Positions 17,810 to 27,700 of a DNA stretch of 64,000 bases are shown here, piece after piece (position 1 is the stretch's first letter; each line of letters opens with the position of its first letter). The notes under the pieces are model-generated. The model saw only the letters and a program-made list of their open reading frames with translations. It was not told the origin of the DNA and did no database searches. The position numbers and the translations under genes were made by a program. Source of the DNA: Flammeovirga pacifica (GTDB taxonomy: Bacteria > Bacteroidota > Bacteroidia > Cytophagales > Flammeovirgaceae); contig NZ_JRYR02000001.1 of the NCBI RefSeq assembly GCF_000807855.2, positions 243,982 through 307,981 on the forward strand. Direction: 5' to 3'.

Positions 17810-18271
17810 TTAAGCTACTTTTGATACATTTCTTTGCCAAATAGCAGCTTCCTCCGGAGAGTCAAATAATGTTATTTTTAAACTAGGTTCGCTTTCTAAT
17901 AAATTTTCTAAGTTAATGATGGAAAAACGTGTAAATGGATCACAGTTATCCTCTATGATTATTCCAAAATTTTCCACTTTTAATAGTTTGATTTTCGGTA
18001 AATACCAACTAACTATCCATGGGTTTGAGCTCATCCATCCAGATTCAATAAATCTTGCATCAAGTAAAACAGTTTTTGGTTTAGAACCTTGAACATCTCT
18101 TAGAGTTGTTTCTAAGTGCTCATTAAATTGATCAGGTAAAAAGAAACCTCTCATTCTAATAGTCAACACTCCAGTTCTGGAATTTACATCCGTAGTAAAA
18201 TTGGTCATATTCGATTGAGTTTTTGAGTTATTGTTTGCCTTTATGACACTATTTAATCTGTAATTGTTCAT
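17810..18271 (-). CDS. STAS/SpoIIAA-like domain protein
   Basis: A small cytoplasmic protein of 153 residues. The pattern is that of SpoIIAA-like (STAS/SEC14-type) proteins: beta-strand TGVLTIRMRGFFLPDQFNEH, then LRDVQGSKPKTVLLDARF and a C-terminal LFDSPEEAAIWQR, where the family has a YFDxxEEAxxWL end. The first ~24 residues are polar and probably disordered, and Met22 (base 18208) could be the real start. SpoIIAA-like proteins are usual phosphatase targets in partner switching, so the SpoIIE-type phosphatase 0.7 kb away is a candidate partner. No clear phosphorylatable DS motif is seen, so this is only inference. Confidence 0.6.
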   Translation of the reverse strand: MNNYRLNSVIKANNNSKTQSNMTNFTTDVNSRTGVLTIRMRGFFLPDQFNEHLETTLRDVQGSKPKTVLLDARFIESGWMSSNPWIVSWYLPKIKLLKVENFGIIIEDNCDPFTRFSIINLENLLESEPSLKITLFDSPEEAAIWQRNVSKVA

Positions 18272-18632
18272 TCTTTATGTACAGTTTGATGTGCTTTTTA
18301 TTGGTTAAAGTGTAGGTTTTGAACTAAAATGTGATGATCAGCGATAGCATAATCTTCAATAAATCTGGTTTTAATGATGCTTTTATATAGAATGACCAAG
18401 TAAATGTCATTTACTTAGAATAATCTTACATTGTAAAAGAACTTTGTCATGTTGAAGTATCAAAAAATGATAAATGAGAAAAATTTATACAATGATTTTA
18501 AAGGAATGAGAAAAAAAAGGGCATACATCAACTAAATATGTTAGTTTTGACATTAATTGGGTGATTTTGATAAACATTCATCTTACTCAATGTATTTATT
18601 AATAAACAGAGAGAAATAATAAGCGGTTTAGA
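18272..18632. other. Divergent intergenic region with one inverted repeat
   Basis: No gene seen. An inverted repeat at 18398-18416 (AAGTAAAT, GTC, ATTTACTT) could be an operator or a hairpin. The rest is AT-rich with no clear promoter consensus; it must contain the promoters of rsmG and the STAS-like gene. Confidence 0.45.
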
Positions 18633-19271
18633 ATGGCTAATATTGATATCATAGAGAAGTATTTTGAGGATCTGACTCCAGTTCAAAAGCATCAGTTTGG
18701 GCAATTACAAGATCTTTATGCGGAGTGGAACGAAAAAGTGAATGTTATATCAAGGAAAGATATTGAAAATCTTTATGAACGTCATATTCTTCATTCTTTA
18801 AGTATCGCTAAAATTATTGAATTCAAACCAGGTAGCGAAATTTTAGACGTAGGTACCGGTGGGGGATTCCCAGGAATACCATTAGCTATTTTGTTCCCAA
18901 AAGTGAAATTTCACTTGGTAGATTCTATCGGGAAAAAAATTAATGTAGTAAACGAAATTGCGAAAACAATTGGATTAACTAACGTTACTGCCGAGCAAAT
19001 ACGTGCTGAAAAAGTAGATGGGGAATATGACTTTGTAGTTTCTAGAGCCGTAACTCGTATAGATGTATTGTACAAGTGGGTTAGAACAAAAGTATCTCAT
19101 CAGCAAGGGCATGAATTGAATAATGGTATTATCTGTTTAAAAGGTGGTGATTTAAAAGAGGAATTCTCTAAGCTTAATAAAAAGAAATTCACTTTAACAC
19201 CAATGACTGATATCTTCGAGGAAGATTTCTTTGAAACTAAAAAAGTAGCTTACGTTCCTATTGCTAGGTAA
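18633..19271 (+). CDS. rsmG: 16S rRNA (guanine-527-N7)-methyltransferase RsmG
   Basis: The SAM-dependent enzyme (GidB) that makes m7G527 in 16S rRNA; loss gives low-level streptomycin resistance. Visible features are the N-terminal YAEWNEKVNVISRKDIENLYERHILHSL-like block (residues 30-57; key residues W-N-x-x-x-N-x-x-x-R), the SAM-binding motif LDVGTGGGFPGIPLAILFP and LVDSIGKKI, and the late SRAVTRID and KGGDLKEE motifs. The length of 212 is normal. It begins a short operon, with the polyprenyl synthase gene 6 bases downstream. Confidence 0.96.
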   Translation: MANIDIIEKYFEDLTPVQKHQFGQLQDLYAEWNEKVNVISRKDIENLYERHILHSLSIAKIIEFKPGSEILDVGTGGGFPGIPLAILFPKVKFHLVDSIGKKINVVNEIAKTIGLTNVTAEQIRAEKVDGEYDFVVSRAVTRIDVLYKWVRTKVSHQQGHELNNGIICLKGGDLKEEFSKLNKKKFTLTPMTDIFEEDFFETKKVAYVPIAR

Positions 19272-19277
19272 TTTAAT

Positions 19278-20252
19278 ATGTCTAAAAAAGTCAAAGATTT
19301 CCAAGTTCCCGTTCATGAGCAAATGCTAATTTTCGAAAAGAAATTTCGAGAGCATATGCGTACTGATGTAGCTTTATTAGATCGAATAATGAGCTACATT
19401 GTTAAGAGTAAAGGGAAACAAATGCGCCCAATTTTAGTTTTTCTGACTGCGGGTGCAACAGGTCAAATCGTAGATCAAACTTATAGAGGAGCTTCATTAA
19501 TAGAACTACTTCATACTGCTACACTTGTACATGATGATGTAGTCGATGATGCTGATTATAGAAGAGGTTTCTTTTCTATTAAGGCATTATGGAAAAATAA
19601 AACTGCCGTTTTAGTAGGTGATTATTTATTATCAAGAGGTTTATTGTTAGCCGTAGATAATGGAGATCATGAATTACTAAGACATGTATCAACTGCAGTG
19701 AAAGAGATGTCTGAAGGAGAGTTGATGCAAATTGAAAAGGCAAGAAGATTAGATATTACTGAAGAGGTATATTTCGAAATTATTCGTCAGAAAACAGCAA
19801 CATTAATTGCAGCTTGTACTGCAGTAGGAGCCGCATCGAGTGGTGCTTCTGAAGAAATAATCAATAAGATGCATTTAATGGGAGAAAAGATAGGTATTGC
19901 TTTTCAGATTAAAGATGATCTTTTTGATTATGGTACGGATGAGATCGGTAAACCATTAGGTATCGATATTAAAGAAAAGAAAATGACTTTACCACTTATT
20001 TATGCACTTAATAATGCAAAGTGGTTGAAAAGAAAAGAAGTTATTTTTAAAATAAGAACACAGAATACTAATCAAAAAGTTGTTCGAGAGATCATAGATT
20101 TCGTGAAATCTTCTGGTGGATTAGAATATGCGGAAGAAAAGATGCACGAATATATTAATGAGGGTAGAGCAATTTTAGATGAATTACCTGATTCTGAATA
20201 TAAATTAGCTTTGCATCAATTGATCTCTTATGTGGTAGAACGTAAGAAATAA
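19278..20252 (+). CDS. Polyprenyl diphosphate synthase
   Basis: An all-helical trans-prenyltransferase that lengthens isoprenoid diphosphates with IPP. The first Asp-rich motif is LVHDDVVDDADYRRG (residues 83-97, DDxxD at 86-90) and the second is FQIKDDLFDYGTDEIGK. KGKQMRP near residue 45 is the usual IPP-binding GKxxRP block. The small residues before the first Asp motif suggest a long-chain product. With menD starting 11 bases downstream, the likely product is the menaquinone side chain; this is inferred from context. Confidence 0.92.
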   Translation: MSKKVKDFQVPVHEQMLIFEKKFREHMRTDVALLDRIMSYIVKSKGKQMRPILVFLTAGATGQIVDQTYRGASLIELLHTATLVHDDVVDDADYRRGFFSIKALWKNKTAVLVGDYLLSRGLLLAVDNGDHELLRHVSTAVKEMSEGELMQIEKARRLDITEEVYFEIIRQKTATLIAACTAVGAASSGASEEIINKMHLMGEKIGIAFQIKDDLFDYGTDEIGKPLGIDIKEKKMTLPLIYALNNAKWLKRKEVIFKIRTQNTNQKVVREIIDFVKSSGGLEYAEEKMHEYINEGRAILDELPDSEYKLALHQLISYVVERKK

Positions 20253-20263
20253 TCTATTTATTA

Positions 20264-21967
20264 ATGAGTCAACACCGTCAAGATTTACTAAGAGAAGTAG
20301 GCAATTTTGTCGAACAGCTTTATCAAAAAGGTGTTAGAGATGTCGTTTTATCACCAGGCTCTAGAGTTGCTCCGTTAGCGCTTGCTTTTGCAAGACATCC
20401 TCATATCAATACAAAAACGGTAAGTGATGAAAGATCTGCAGCTTTTATAGCATTAGGTATCTCTCAACAAACCAATGCACCTGTAGCAATTGCATGTACT
20501 TCGGGTACAGCAGCATTAAATTATGCACCAGCAATTGCAGAAGCATACTATCAAAGAACTCCATTAATTGTAATTACTGCAGATCGTCCTACCGAATGGA
20601 TAGATCAATGGGATGGGCAGACCATTCAACAGCAAAATATTTACGGAAAACATATAAAGAAAGCTTATCATATGCCTGTTGACCTTTCTCATGATGATGC
20701 CAAGTGGTATCGTCAAAGAATAGGAGCAGAAGCAATGTGTCAGGCTTTAGAATATCCTAAAGGCCCTATACAAATTAATTGGCCTTTAAGAGAACCATTT
20801 TATCCAGAAGCGGGAGAAGAGTTTATTTATGAGAGCACTCCTCAATCTAGAAGAGAGATTTTGCAATCGGAACCTTATTTAGATGATGAGACTTGGGAAG
20901 AACAACTTCTACCGTTATTTCAAGAAAATAATAAGATACTGATTATCGCTGGACAACAACAGCGAGATGAGTATACTGTTGAACATCTAAATAATTTAAA
21001 TATACCTGTATTATCGGATGTTATCTCTAATTATGGTAATGTTGATAATGCTATAATTCATCAAGATGTATTTCTTTCGCCAAATACTTTTGATGAACTA
21101 AAACCAGATGTGATCATCACCTTTGGAATGAGTGTTATTTCTAAAAATTTAAAATTATTTTTAAGGAAAAACCCTCCAAAGTACCAGCTTCATATTCAGG
21201 AAGCGGGCGAGGTACCTGATCCTTTCCAAGCTTTATCAACTATTATAAGGTCAACGCCAGAAGCATTTTTTGATCAAATGTCTTCGAAAGAAGTTGAAGG
21301 AGATGATCATTTCTTAGAGGTTTGGAAAAATGCTGATGATAAGGTCAAAACAAATAAAACGGACTTTTTTGACATATTATCTTTCTCTGAATTAGAGATA
21401 GTAAATCATTTAATCAACGAGTTACCTCAAAATTCTGTTTTGCATCTAGCTAATAGTATGTCTGTACGTTATGCTAATTTTATTGGTTTACAACGTCCAG
21501 ATGTAGATGTTTTCGCAAATAGAGGAACAAGTGGAATCGATGGAAGTACAAGTACTGCAATTGGTCATGCTATCAAATCAAAAGATAGGACTCATGTACT
21601 TCTAACAGGTGATTTAGCCTTTTTTTATGATAGAAATGCTTTCTGGAATAATTATTTACCAGACAATTTGAAAGTACTCTTATTGAATAATCAAGGAGGT
21701 GTAATTTTTAGAATGATTGATGGGCCAACAAGACAGCCCGAATTAGAAGAATTTTTTGAAACAGAGCAAAGAACAAATGCAGCTTCGTTGGCAAAAGAAT
21801 TTGATATAAATTATTGGGGAATTAATTCTAGAGAAGAATTTTATTTTTCTTATCAAGAGTTCTTGAATGATTCTGATAAACCTTCGATTTACGAAGTGTT
21901 TACTAATAAAAGCATCAGTAAAAACACTTTTAAGGCTTTTAAAAAGGAAGGCTTATATTCTAAATAG
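20264..21967 (+). CDS. menD: MenD, SEPHCHC synthase
   Basis: A thiamine-diphosphate enzyme of menaquinone synthesis that joins isochorismate and 2-oxoglutarate (2-succinyl-5-enolpyruvyl-6-hydroxy-3-cyclohexene-1-carboxylate synthase). Diagnostic parts are VVLSPGSRVAPLALAFARHP, DERSAAFIALGISQ (the ThDP-activating Glu), CTSGTAALNYAPAIAEAYYQ, LIVITADRPTEWIDQWDGQT, and the cofactor motif LTGDLAFFYDRNAFWNN with LLLNNQGG. The length of 567 residues is normal. It shares an operon with the polyprenyl synthase, so this unit supplies both the head group and the tail of menaquinone. Confidence 0.97.
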   Translation: MSQHRQDLLREVGNFVEQLYQKGVRDVVLSPGSRVAPLALAFARHPHINTKTVSDERSAAFIALGISQQTNAPVAIACTSGTAALNYAPAIAEAYYQRTPLIVITADRPTEWIDQWDGQTIQQQNIYGKHIKKAYHMPVDLSHDDAKWYRQRIGAEAMCQALEYPKGPIQINWPLREPFYPEAGEEFIYESTPQSRREILQSEPYLDDETWEEQLLPLFQENNKILIIAGQQQRDEYTVEHLNNLNIPVLSDVISNYGNVDNAIIHQDVFLSPNTFDELKPDVIITFGMSVISKNLKLFLRKNPPKYQLHIQEAGEVPDPFQALSTIIRSTPEAFFDQMSSKEVEGDDHFLEVWKNADDKVKTNKTDFFDILSFSELEIVNHLINELPQNSVLHLANSMSVRYANFIGLQRPDVDVFANRGTSGIDGSTSTAIGHAIKSKDRTHVLLTGDLAFFYDRNAFWNNYLPDNLKVLLLNNQGGVIFRMIDGPTRQPELEEFFETEQRTNAASLAKEFDINYWGINSREEFYFSYQEFLNDSDKPSIYEVFTNKSISKNTFKAFKKEGLYSK

Positions 21968-21997
21968 AAATTATATTATTTTAATATATTCTTTGAT

Positions 21998-22033
21998 AAA
22001 CTACCTGTAAGAATTATTGCAGGTAGTTTTTTT
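21998..22033 (+). terminator. Terminator of menD
   Basis: AAACTACCTG (21998-22007) pairs with CAGGTAGTTT (22020-22029), followed by TTTT. Confidence 0.85.
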
Positions 22034-22066
22034 ATATCCGATCTATTTATGAATGAATGACTTAAG

Positions 22067-22098
22067 TTGTGTTTTTAATAAAATAAAGTTTAGTTTTG
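22067..22098 (+). promoter_or_regulatory. Consensus promoter of the 22130 gene
   Basis: TTG at 22067-22069, 21 bases, then TAGTTTTG at 22091-22098, matching TTG / TAnnTTTG, 31 bases before the ATG. Confidence 0.5.
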
Positions 22099-22129
22099 CG
22101 GGATAATACGACTTACTTTTCAACTTTAC

Positions 22130-22396
22130 ATGAAACTAATTAATCAATTCAAAAAAATATTTGTTTCTAAAGAAAGTGAAGAGGCGGATCCTCTTTTTAG
22201 AACTTCCAATCATGATTTTCATTATGATGAACTCTATCAAAAATTATTAGTAAAGCAAGATCAATTAAAGAAGCTTGAAGAAGCTGTTGTTGAAATGAAG
22301 TCTTGCTTCGATAATCAATTAACTGAAGAAGCTTATAATGCAAATAAAAAAGCTTTAAAAATTATGAGAGATAGTGATGAAGAAATTAAATATTAA
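22130..22396 (+). CDS. Small charged hypothetical protein
   Basis: Not recognised. It has 88 residues, a basic start (MKLINQFKKIFVSKESEE) and then a probable coiled-coil helix (LYQKLLVKQDQLKKLEEAVV). It has no signal peptide or membrane segment. It has a consensus promoter and its own terminator, which supports it as a real gene. Confidence 0.6.
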   Translation: MKLINQFKKIFVSKESEEADPLFRTSNHDFHYDELYQKLLVKQDQLKKLEEAVVEMKSCFDNQLTEEAYNANKKALKIMRDSDEEIKY

Positions 22397-22397
22397 A

Positions 22398-22436
22398 AAG
22401 TCTGCTTAAATTAATCTAAGCAGACTTTATTTTTTA
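22398..22436. terminator. Terminator between convergent genes
   Basis: AAAGTCTGCTTA (22398-22409) pairs with TAAGCAGACTTT (22417-22428), then ATTTTTT on the plus strand. It probably also serves the minus-strand DUF2461 gene, whose stop lies at its edge. Confidence 0.75.
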
Positions 22437-23099
22437 AATAATACTTTCTCCATTGAGATCGGTAGTAAGTACATTCGACATATAATCAAAAAATGGTCTT
22501 AACGCTTGATAGGTTTTAACTACTTCTTCAACAAAGTTTTCACTCATCACCTCATCATTGGTAAAATGTCTCATGGCATAAAATTGTTTCTTTCTGATAA
22601 ATTCTATGGCAGGGTCATTTTTATCAAATCCTTTTGGAGCCGTTTTTACTCCTTCACCTTCTAAAGTGCCAAAGTATTTTTTAAATGTTGTATCGTTAAT
22701 AATTCCTCGGATCTCATCATCTCCAAAAGTAAACTCATCACGGATACGTTTTAGATCCTCTTTATTAGGGGCATAGAAACCACCGCCAATCATAGATTTT
22801 CCATCTTCCAAATGAAGGTAATATCCTCCTCTTAAAGCGGGTTTTAATCTAGAGAGATAACCTGAAAACCAGGTTTTATAAGGCGTTTTATCTTTTGAAA
22901 ATCGAACATCTCTATAAATTCTATATAATTTATGAGCTTCTATTTGATCAGTATGGTTTAATTGATCTTGTATTTCAATAAATAAGCCTTTTACAGTTTC
23001 TTGATGTTGTTGGTAAACTTTTTTATTATCAGTAAACCAATCCTTATGATTATTATCTTTTAAGTCTGCTAAAAATTGAAATAGTTCTTTATTAATCAT
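22434..23099 (-). CDS. DUF2461 family protein
   Basis: A cytoplasmic protein of unknown function, 221 residues, matching DUF2461 (TIGR02453) along its length: LFQFLADLKDNNHKDWFTDN at the start, RIYRDVRFSKDKTPYKTWFS, GGYYLHLEDGKSMIGGGFYA, and the late KDDPAIEFIRKKQFYAMRHF-like block (here KNDPAIEFIRKKQFY). The conserved Arg/Asp/Lys/Thr cluster in DVRFSKDKTPYK suggests an active or binding site, but no activity is established for the family. Confidence 0.92.
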   Translation of the reverse strand: MINKELFQFLADLKDNNHKDWFTDNKKVYQQHQETVKGLFIEIQDQLNHTDQIEAHKLYRIYRDVRFSKDKTPYKTWFSGYLSRLKPALRGGYYLHLEDGKSMIGGGFYAPNKEDLKRIRDEFTFGDDEIRGIINDTTFKKYFGTLEGEGVKTAPKGFDKNDPAIEFIRKKQFYAMRHFTNDEVMSENFVEEVVKTYQALRPFFDYMSNVLTTDLNGESII

Positions 23100-23149
23100 C
23101 TTATTGAAAAAATTTTTGATTTAAGTTCAATATACAACATCAGAAGGAT

Positions 23150-23190
23150 AAGAAAAAAGGTCATCTTTTATATAATTGAGATGACCTTTT
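23150..23190 (-). terminator. Terminator of the histidine-phosphatase-like gene
   Basis: AAAAGGTCATCT (23155-23166) pairs with AGATGACCTTTT (23179-23190), with a T run on the minus strand just after the stop at 23196. Confidence 0.8.
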
Positions 23191-23195
23191 CAATA

Positions 23196-24584
23196 TTATA
23201 ATGATAATAGAATATCATTGTAATTGGACCTAGAATCTTTTAGTCCGTATACAGAAAGTATCTTGGAGATGTATGCATCATATTCTTCATAACTATACAA
23301 ATAATGCTCATTGATTTCTTTAAGTGGTAATTGGACGGGATTTTCATTCCATCTAATTTGAATGAACTTTTCACCCTCTTTTTCAAGAACTAACCATGTT
23401 AAATTTGTTGCCATTTTAGACATTTCTGATTCATTCCATTGTTCCATTTCCATCTCTTTATATTGATCGAGATTTAGTAAAACTAATACAGGAACAACAG
23501 TGGTAGAGTGGGCAAAATTAAAGTTACCTTGATAGTCTGATCTTCCATCAATATAACTATTAATATTGCTGTGCATGTATTTTAAAAATGTGATGGCATG
23601 TTTATACGAAATATCAGAATTCTTAAAGCCAGGACCTTTTGTATAGTAAGATTTTATGTTATCAACATGAGACAATATTTTAGAATCTTCCGCAGTGAAA
23701 ATTTCTAAATTCGGACCAAAACCTTCTGGCAAATTATGACTGATTTTAAAGCACTTAAATAGATTATTGACGATGTCATTTTTATTAGCGATGATTAAAT
23801 TATGCTCCATATCATAGAACTTCTTTTTCTTATCTTCTAATAATTTGATATAGCTTTCTGTGAATAACTTATCTAATATTTGATCTCTTAATTCTTTATA
23901 CTGTGCAGTATTCTGATATTCATCAATATAGATCTGCCAATTTGCGGAATCAATATAAGATTGATAAGAAGGAGAAATTTTAAAGGCTCTTAAAATAGGG
24001 TCATTATAGTCATCATAGGTAATATTGATAAATTTTGGTCTATTAACTTTTGAAGAAATACCTTCTTGAAAATTGGCCCTAGAATCTTGTGTTTTCGAAA
24101 TTAAAGTAGATGTACTTTTAATTTTAGGGTTACTATTAAAGAACTCAGGAGCTAAATTAGCCATCCTTTGACCTAAAAGTTTATGTTCCTCTTCACCGTT
24201 TGAAGATAAAGTACCATAATTATCACGTTGTACTTTTAATAACAACTTAATTTCTTCAAAAAGGTGTTTGCCATTTTTTTTAAGGCCATTATTTAGCTTT
24301 GCATTTTCAAAAAGGTTGTAAAGAACAACATCTTCTTTAGGCTTGGTCATATATCTAGAACTATGTCGTGATAAATAGCCGACAAAATCTAAATTATATC
24401 CTTCAGGTAATGAAGTAACTGATTTAAAATTATAAGGTTGATTTTTCCCTAATTCCCATTCATCATAGGTGTCTATTTCGTCATTGACATTGGTAGTATG
24501 TCCACAACTTATAAGTAAGCCTATCAAAAGACTGAATATGAATTGTTGTAAGCAGATTGATTTCATTTTTAGTAGAGCCTTCAA
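23196..24584 (-). CDS. Histidine-phosphatase (MINPP-like) family lipoprotein
   Basis: A predicted lipoprotein of the branch-2 histidine acid phosphatase superfamily, nearest to multiple inositol polyphosphate phosphatases. The signal peptide ends in the lipobox LISC (Cys27); Met7 is an alternative start. The N-terminal catalytic motif is RHSSRY (73-78), where RHG-x-R is usual: His74 and Arg77 are kept but Gly is Ser. The C-terminal motif reads NFAHSTTVVPVL (His about residue 359), where active enzymes have HAE or HD; the acidic proton donor is absent. The length and the order of the two motifs fit the family. It may be a weak or non-catalytic member, or bind a phosphorylated ligand. Single gene. 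Confidence 0.75.
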   Translation of the reverse strand: MKALLKMKSICLQQFIFSLLIGLLISCGHTTNVNDEIDTYDEWELGKNQPYNFKSVTSLPEGYNLDFVGYLSRHSSRYMTKPKEDVVLYNLFENAKLNNGLKKNGKHLFEEIKLLLKVQRDNYGTLSSNGEEEHKLLGQRMANLAPEFFNSNPKIKSTSTLISKTQDSRANFQEGISSKVNRPKFINITYDDYNDPILRAFKISPSYQSYIDSANWQIYIDEYQNTAQYKELRDQILDKLFTESYIKLLEDKKKKFYDMEHNLIIANKNDIVNNLFKCFKISHNLPEGFGPNLEIFTAEDSKILSHVDNIKSYYTKGPGFKNSDISYKHAITFLKYMHSNINSYIDGRSDYQGNFNFAHSTTVVPVLVLLNLDQYKEMEMEQWNESEMSKMATNLTWLVLEKEGEKFIQIRWNENPVQLPLKEINEHYLYSYEEYDAYISKILSVYGLKDSRSNYNDILLSL

Positions 24585-24732
24585 GATTGCGATTGCTAAA
24601 GCAGATTTTTGTTATTGAAGGTTTGATTTAGTGATTCGTTTTTTCGCTTGATTTAGTAATGCAAAGGTAGGTAGCAAAAGAGGTTTATTATTTCAAAAAA
24701 AGTGAAATTGTTAATAGGTAAAGATTATAATT

Positions 24733-24774
24733 TCTAAAAAAAAATGGTGATCAGTTAAAATAACTGATCACCAT
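24733..24774 (-). terminator. Terminator of the alpha-mannosidase gene
   Basis: ATGGTGATCAGTTA (24744-24757) pairs with TAACTGATCACCAT (24761-24774) around a 3-base loop; a T run follows on the minus strand. Confidence 0.85.
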
Positions 24775-24779
24775 TTAAA

Positions 24780-27700
24780 CTATTTGGATTCCTTAACAGG
24801 TTCTTTCTCAACTAGTAAGAATCGAATTCCCCATCCAGGGATATTTTCATTTGGTATGTAAGTACCTAAATCTTCACCGTGAATATTCGACATTCTAATT
24901 TCTTTCACTTGCTTAGATTCTTCTAACGATAGGATGTTATCTCCAGCAGAAGCGTTCAATACAGTAATTAAAACTTGATTGTCTTTCATTGGTCTAGCAG
25001 CCGTAATAATCATTTGATCCGATTTTGGACGAACCAATGGAATGAATTCGTTATTTCCATTTTCACTAATCAATATGGGTTGTGAAATAGAAGTACTGAA
25101 TTTCTTAGCTTTACTAGAAACATAAGTACCGTGTGGTTTTAGTACAAATCTGAAATCATGCCATCCATCTTGACTTGCTTTGTAATTGGTTTCCCAATAA
25201 TTATTCATCAAGTAAGCATAAATAGTTTGTGTTGGTTTTACCTCATTCACCCAACCATATGATAAAGCATCTGTAGTAATTTCTCCTAGTTCAATCATTG
25301 GAGCATCTGGTGAAGCCCAAGTGATACCATAATCTAAGTTAGATACATCAACATATCTTTGTACTGTGAAGTAGTTCTTACAAGAGCCAGCCAATTGTTC
25401 TTTCTCAGGAATATATTCACCAAAAGGAACGTCAATTCTTACTGTACCTCTTTCAACATTGAAAGGGAAAGCAATATGTACTCCTTCAGGATCATAAATA
25501 TTAGTTTTATTGATTATGTTATCAATCATCACCTCATTTGAATAAGCATTGATGCTAATCAAACGTTTCCATTCTTCAGTACCAGGTGCCGAAGATGAAA
25601 TTTCGATGGTAGAAGTTAAATCACCTTTCTCAATATATTTAATAGTGATATCATCAGAAGTAGTTAAAGGAGATTTAGGATTTCTACCTTTCACATAATA
25701 ATAATCATTCAATCCTTTAAGAGACTTAGTATCTGCCAAGTCTTGCTTTGTGATTTTATCGTAAAGTGAAATTATAGCACCTGTATTAGGATCAATTTCA
25801 ACTTTTACTTGATCATTTTCAAAGCCATTTTCATGGTTAATTACTTTTTTAGTTGATGAAGCATCGCCAGGAGTAACAAAAATTTCTTTAGAACCGAAGC
25901 CAGGCATATGATTAATCCAAACGGCTAACTCTCCAGAGGCTAACCTTTGAGTAGGTAGTACATCTCCTTGACGGTTCAATACGATATCACCTTGTGAAGA
26001 CTGCTCTGCTGAAAGTTTAATCAGATTAGCTCTGTCCCAGCTTAATGTATTGGTAAGAGTAACTCCTTTTTCATCTTTTGTAGAGGCTAATGCTTTTGCT
26101 AAAATTGCATCAGCAATACTATCCGCTTTGATTGCAAAAGATTGTTTAACGGCCCATTGTGAATGAACAAAATCCGCTTCAGGTTCAGAAATAGAATTGT
26201 ATGCACCCCATGTATGCTCATTATAAAGAAGTACATATCTCCAAGCTTGTTCAAATTCTTTATTTGGAATTTCAACATCGTTCATAGATAACAATGTCAT
26301 TGCTTGAGATAATTTTTCTGATGCATTTCTTACTAAAGCAGTTTCTTTAGAAGTAGATCCTGCACCATCTTCCCAATAAGGAGTGAAATCACCTTTGACA
26401 ACAGGAATTTCATCGCCGTATTTATTTTCAAATGCTTTGAATGATTCTGTAGTATTAGACAAAATCACTTTTGGCGTTTCATATTTTTCATTCCATTGTT
26501 TTACAGACTCAGAAATACCTTGATCTACAGGTCCATTATCAGAACCTACAGTATATCTTAATGTTGTTATATCGTATGGATAGTTTCTATCATTTAATTC
26601 ATTTAAATAATCAAAAACAGATTTTGGTGTTAATAGAACTTTTAAATCTTTAAAACCAAGTCCTGTATGAAAGTGAGAATACCCTTTTTCATGTACCCAA
26701 ACTAATACCTTCTCTTCACCAGAAGGAGAACTCCAATAGAAAGGACGATCACCCCAAGTAGAAATTGTTGATCCAATTCTGTGGAATACGTTTGTACCTG
26801 CCGATAAATATTTCACTCCAGAATGAGCTAAAACAGGAACGATACCCCATGTATAACCAGGAACATCAGTAATCATTGCAGATTCTAATGGAACTCCAGC
26901 CTCTTTAGAAATTTCTAATGCATCGAAGGTAGATTCTACTAATTCTTGAGGATTAGACAATCCAGTAAGCATGTTACCATATAAACCATCTAATTCGATA
27001 GAACCATTTTGTACAGCTTCAATAAATGCAGCTCTTTTTTCAAGAGAAGCATTTTTTAAATAACTTTCTACTGCCCACATTACTTCAACAGACCATTTGA
27101 ATTTAGAATACTCAGGATAGTCTTTCGTCTTTTGACTCATCATGACAGCGTCATCCAAGTTTTTCCATTGTACTTTTTCTACCTCATCTTGAGTATGAGT
27201 ATATCCAATATCTACATGAGAATGATGTAATAAGTAAAGATCGTAATGCTTTACAGGGTCTACTTTTAAAATACGATCATCTAATACTTTCTTACCAGCC
27301 AGTACTTTTACAGGAACATCTTTAGTTTCTGTTACTTTATCCACCTCAATACGGAAAATATTTGCACCAACGTTAAGTTTTACTTTTTGCTTCTCTTTAC
27401 CTGCTATTATAGTAGCACTTGTTGGATCTCCGTAGTGAAGAATAGTTGTTCTTAGAAGCTGTTTTGGTCCCTTTTTAGTATTGATTACAGCCGGCTCTTG
27501 TTTCCAGCTTACATTCCCATCTAAGCCATAACGGAAAACCATCATCCAACTTGATTTACCAACATTAGGTGCCACAATTTTCATTTTGATAGGCTCACCT
27601 TTTGGAAGATCTTCCGTTTTTACTTTTAGGAAAGCATAACCAAATAAGTCGCTATAAGCATCAATCATCGTTCCTTTAAAAGTAAGGTTAGATTCGTTGG

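Noticed and set aside
23196-24584. Reading the histidine phosphatase as a fully active phytase.
   Set aside because: The RHG motif is altered and the acid after the second His is missing; activity should not be assumed.
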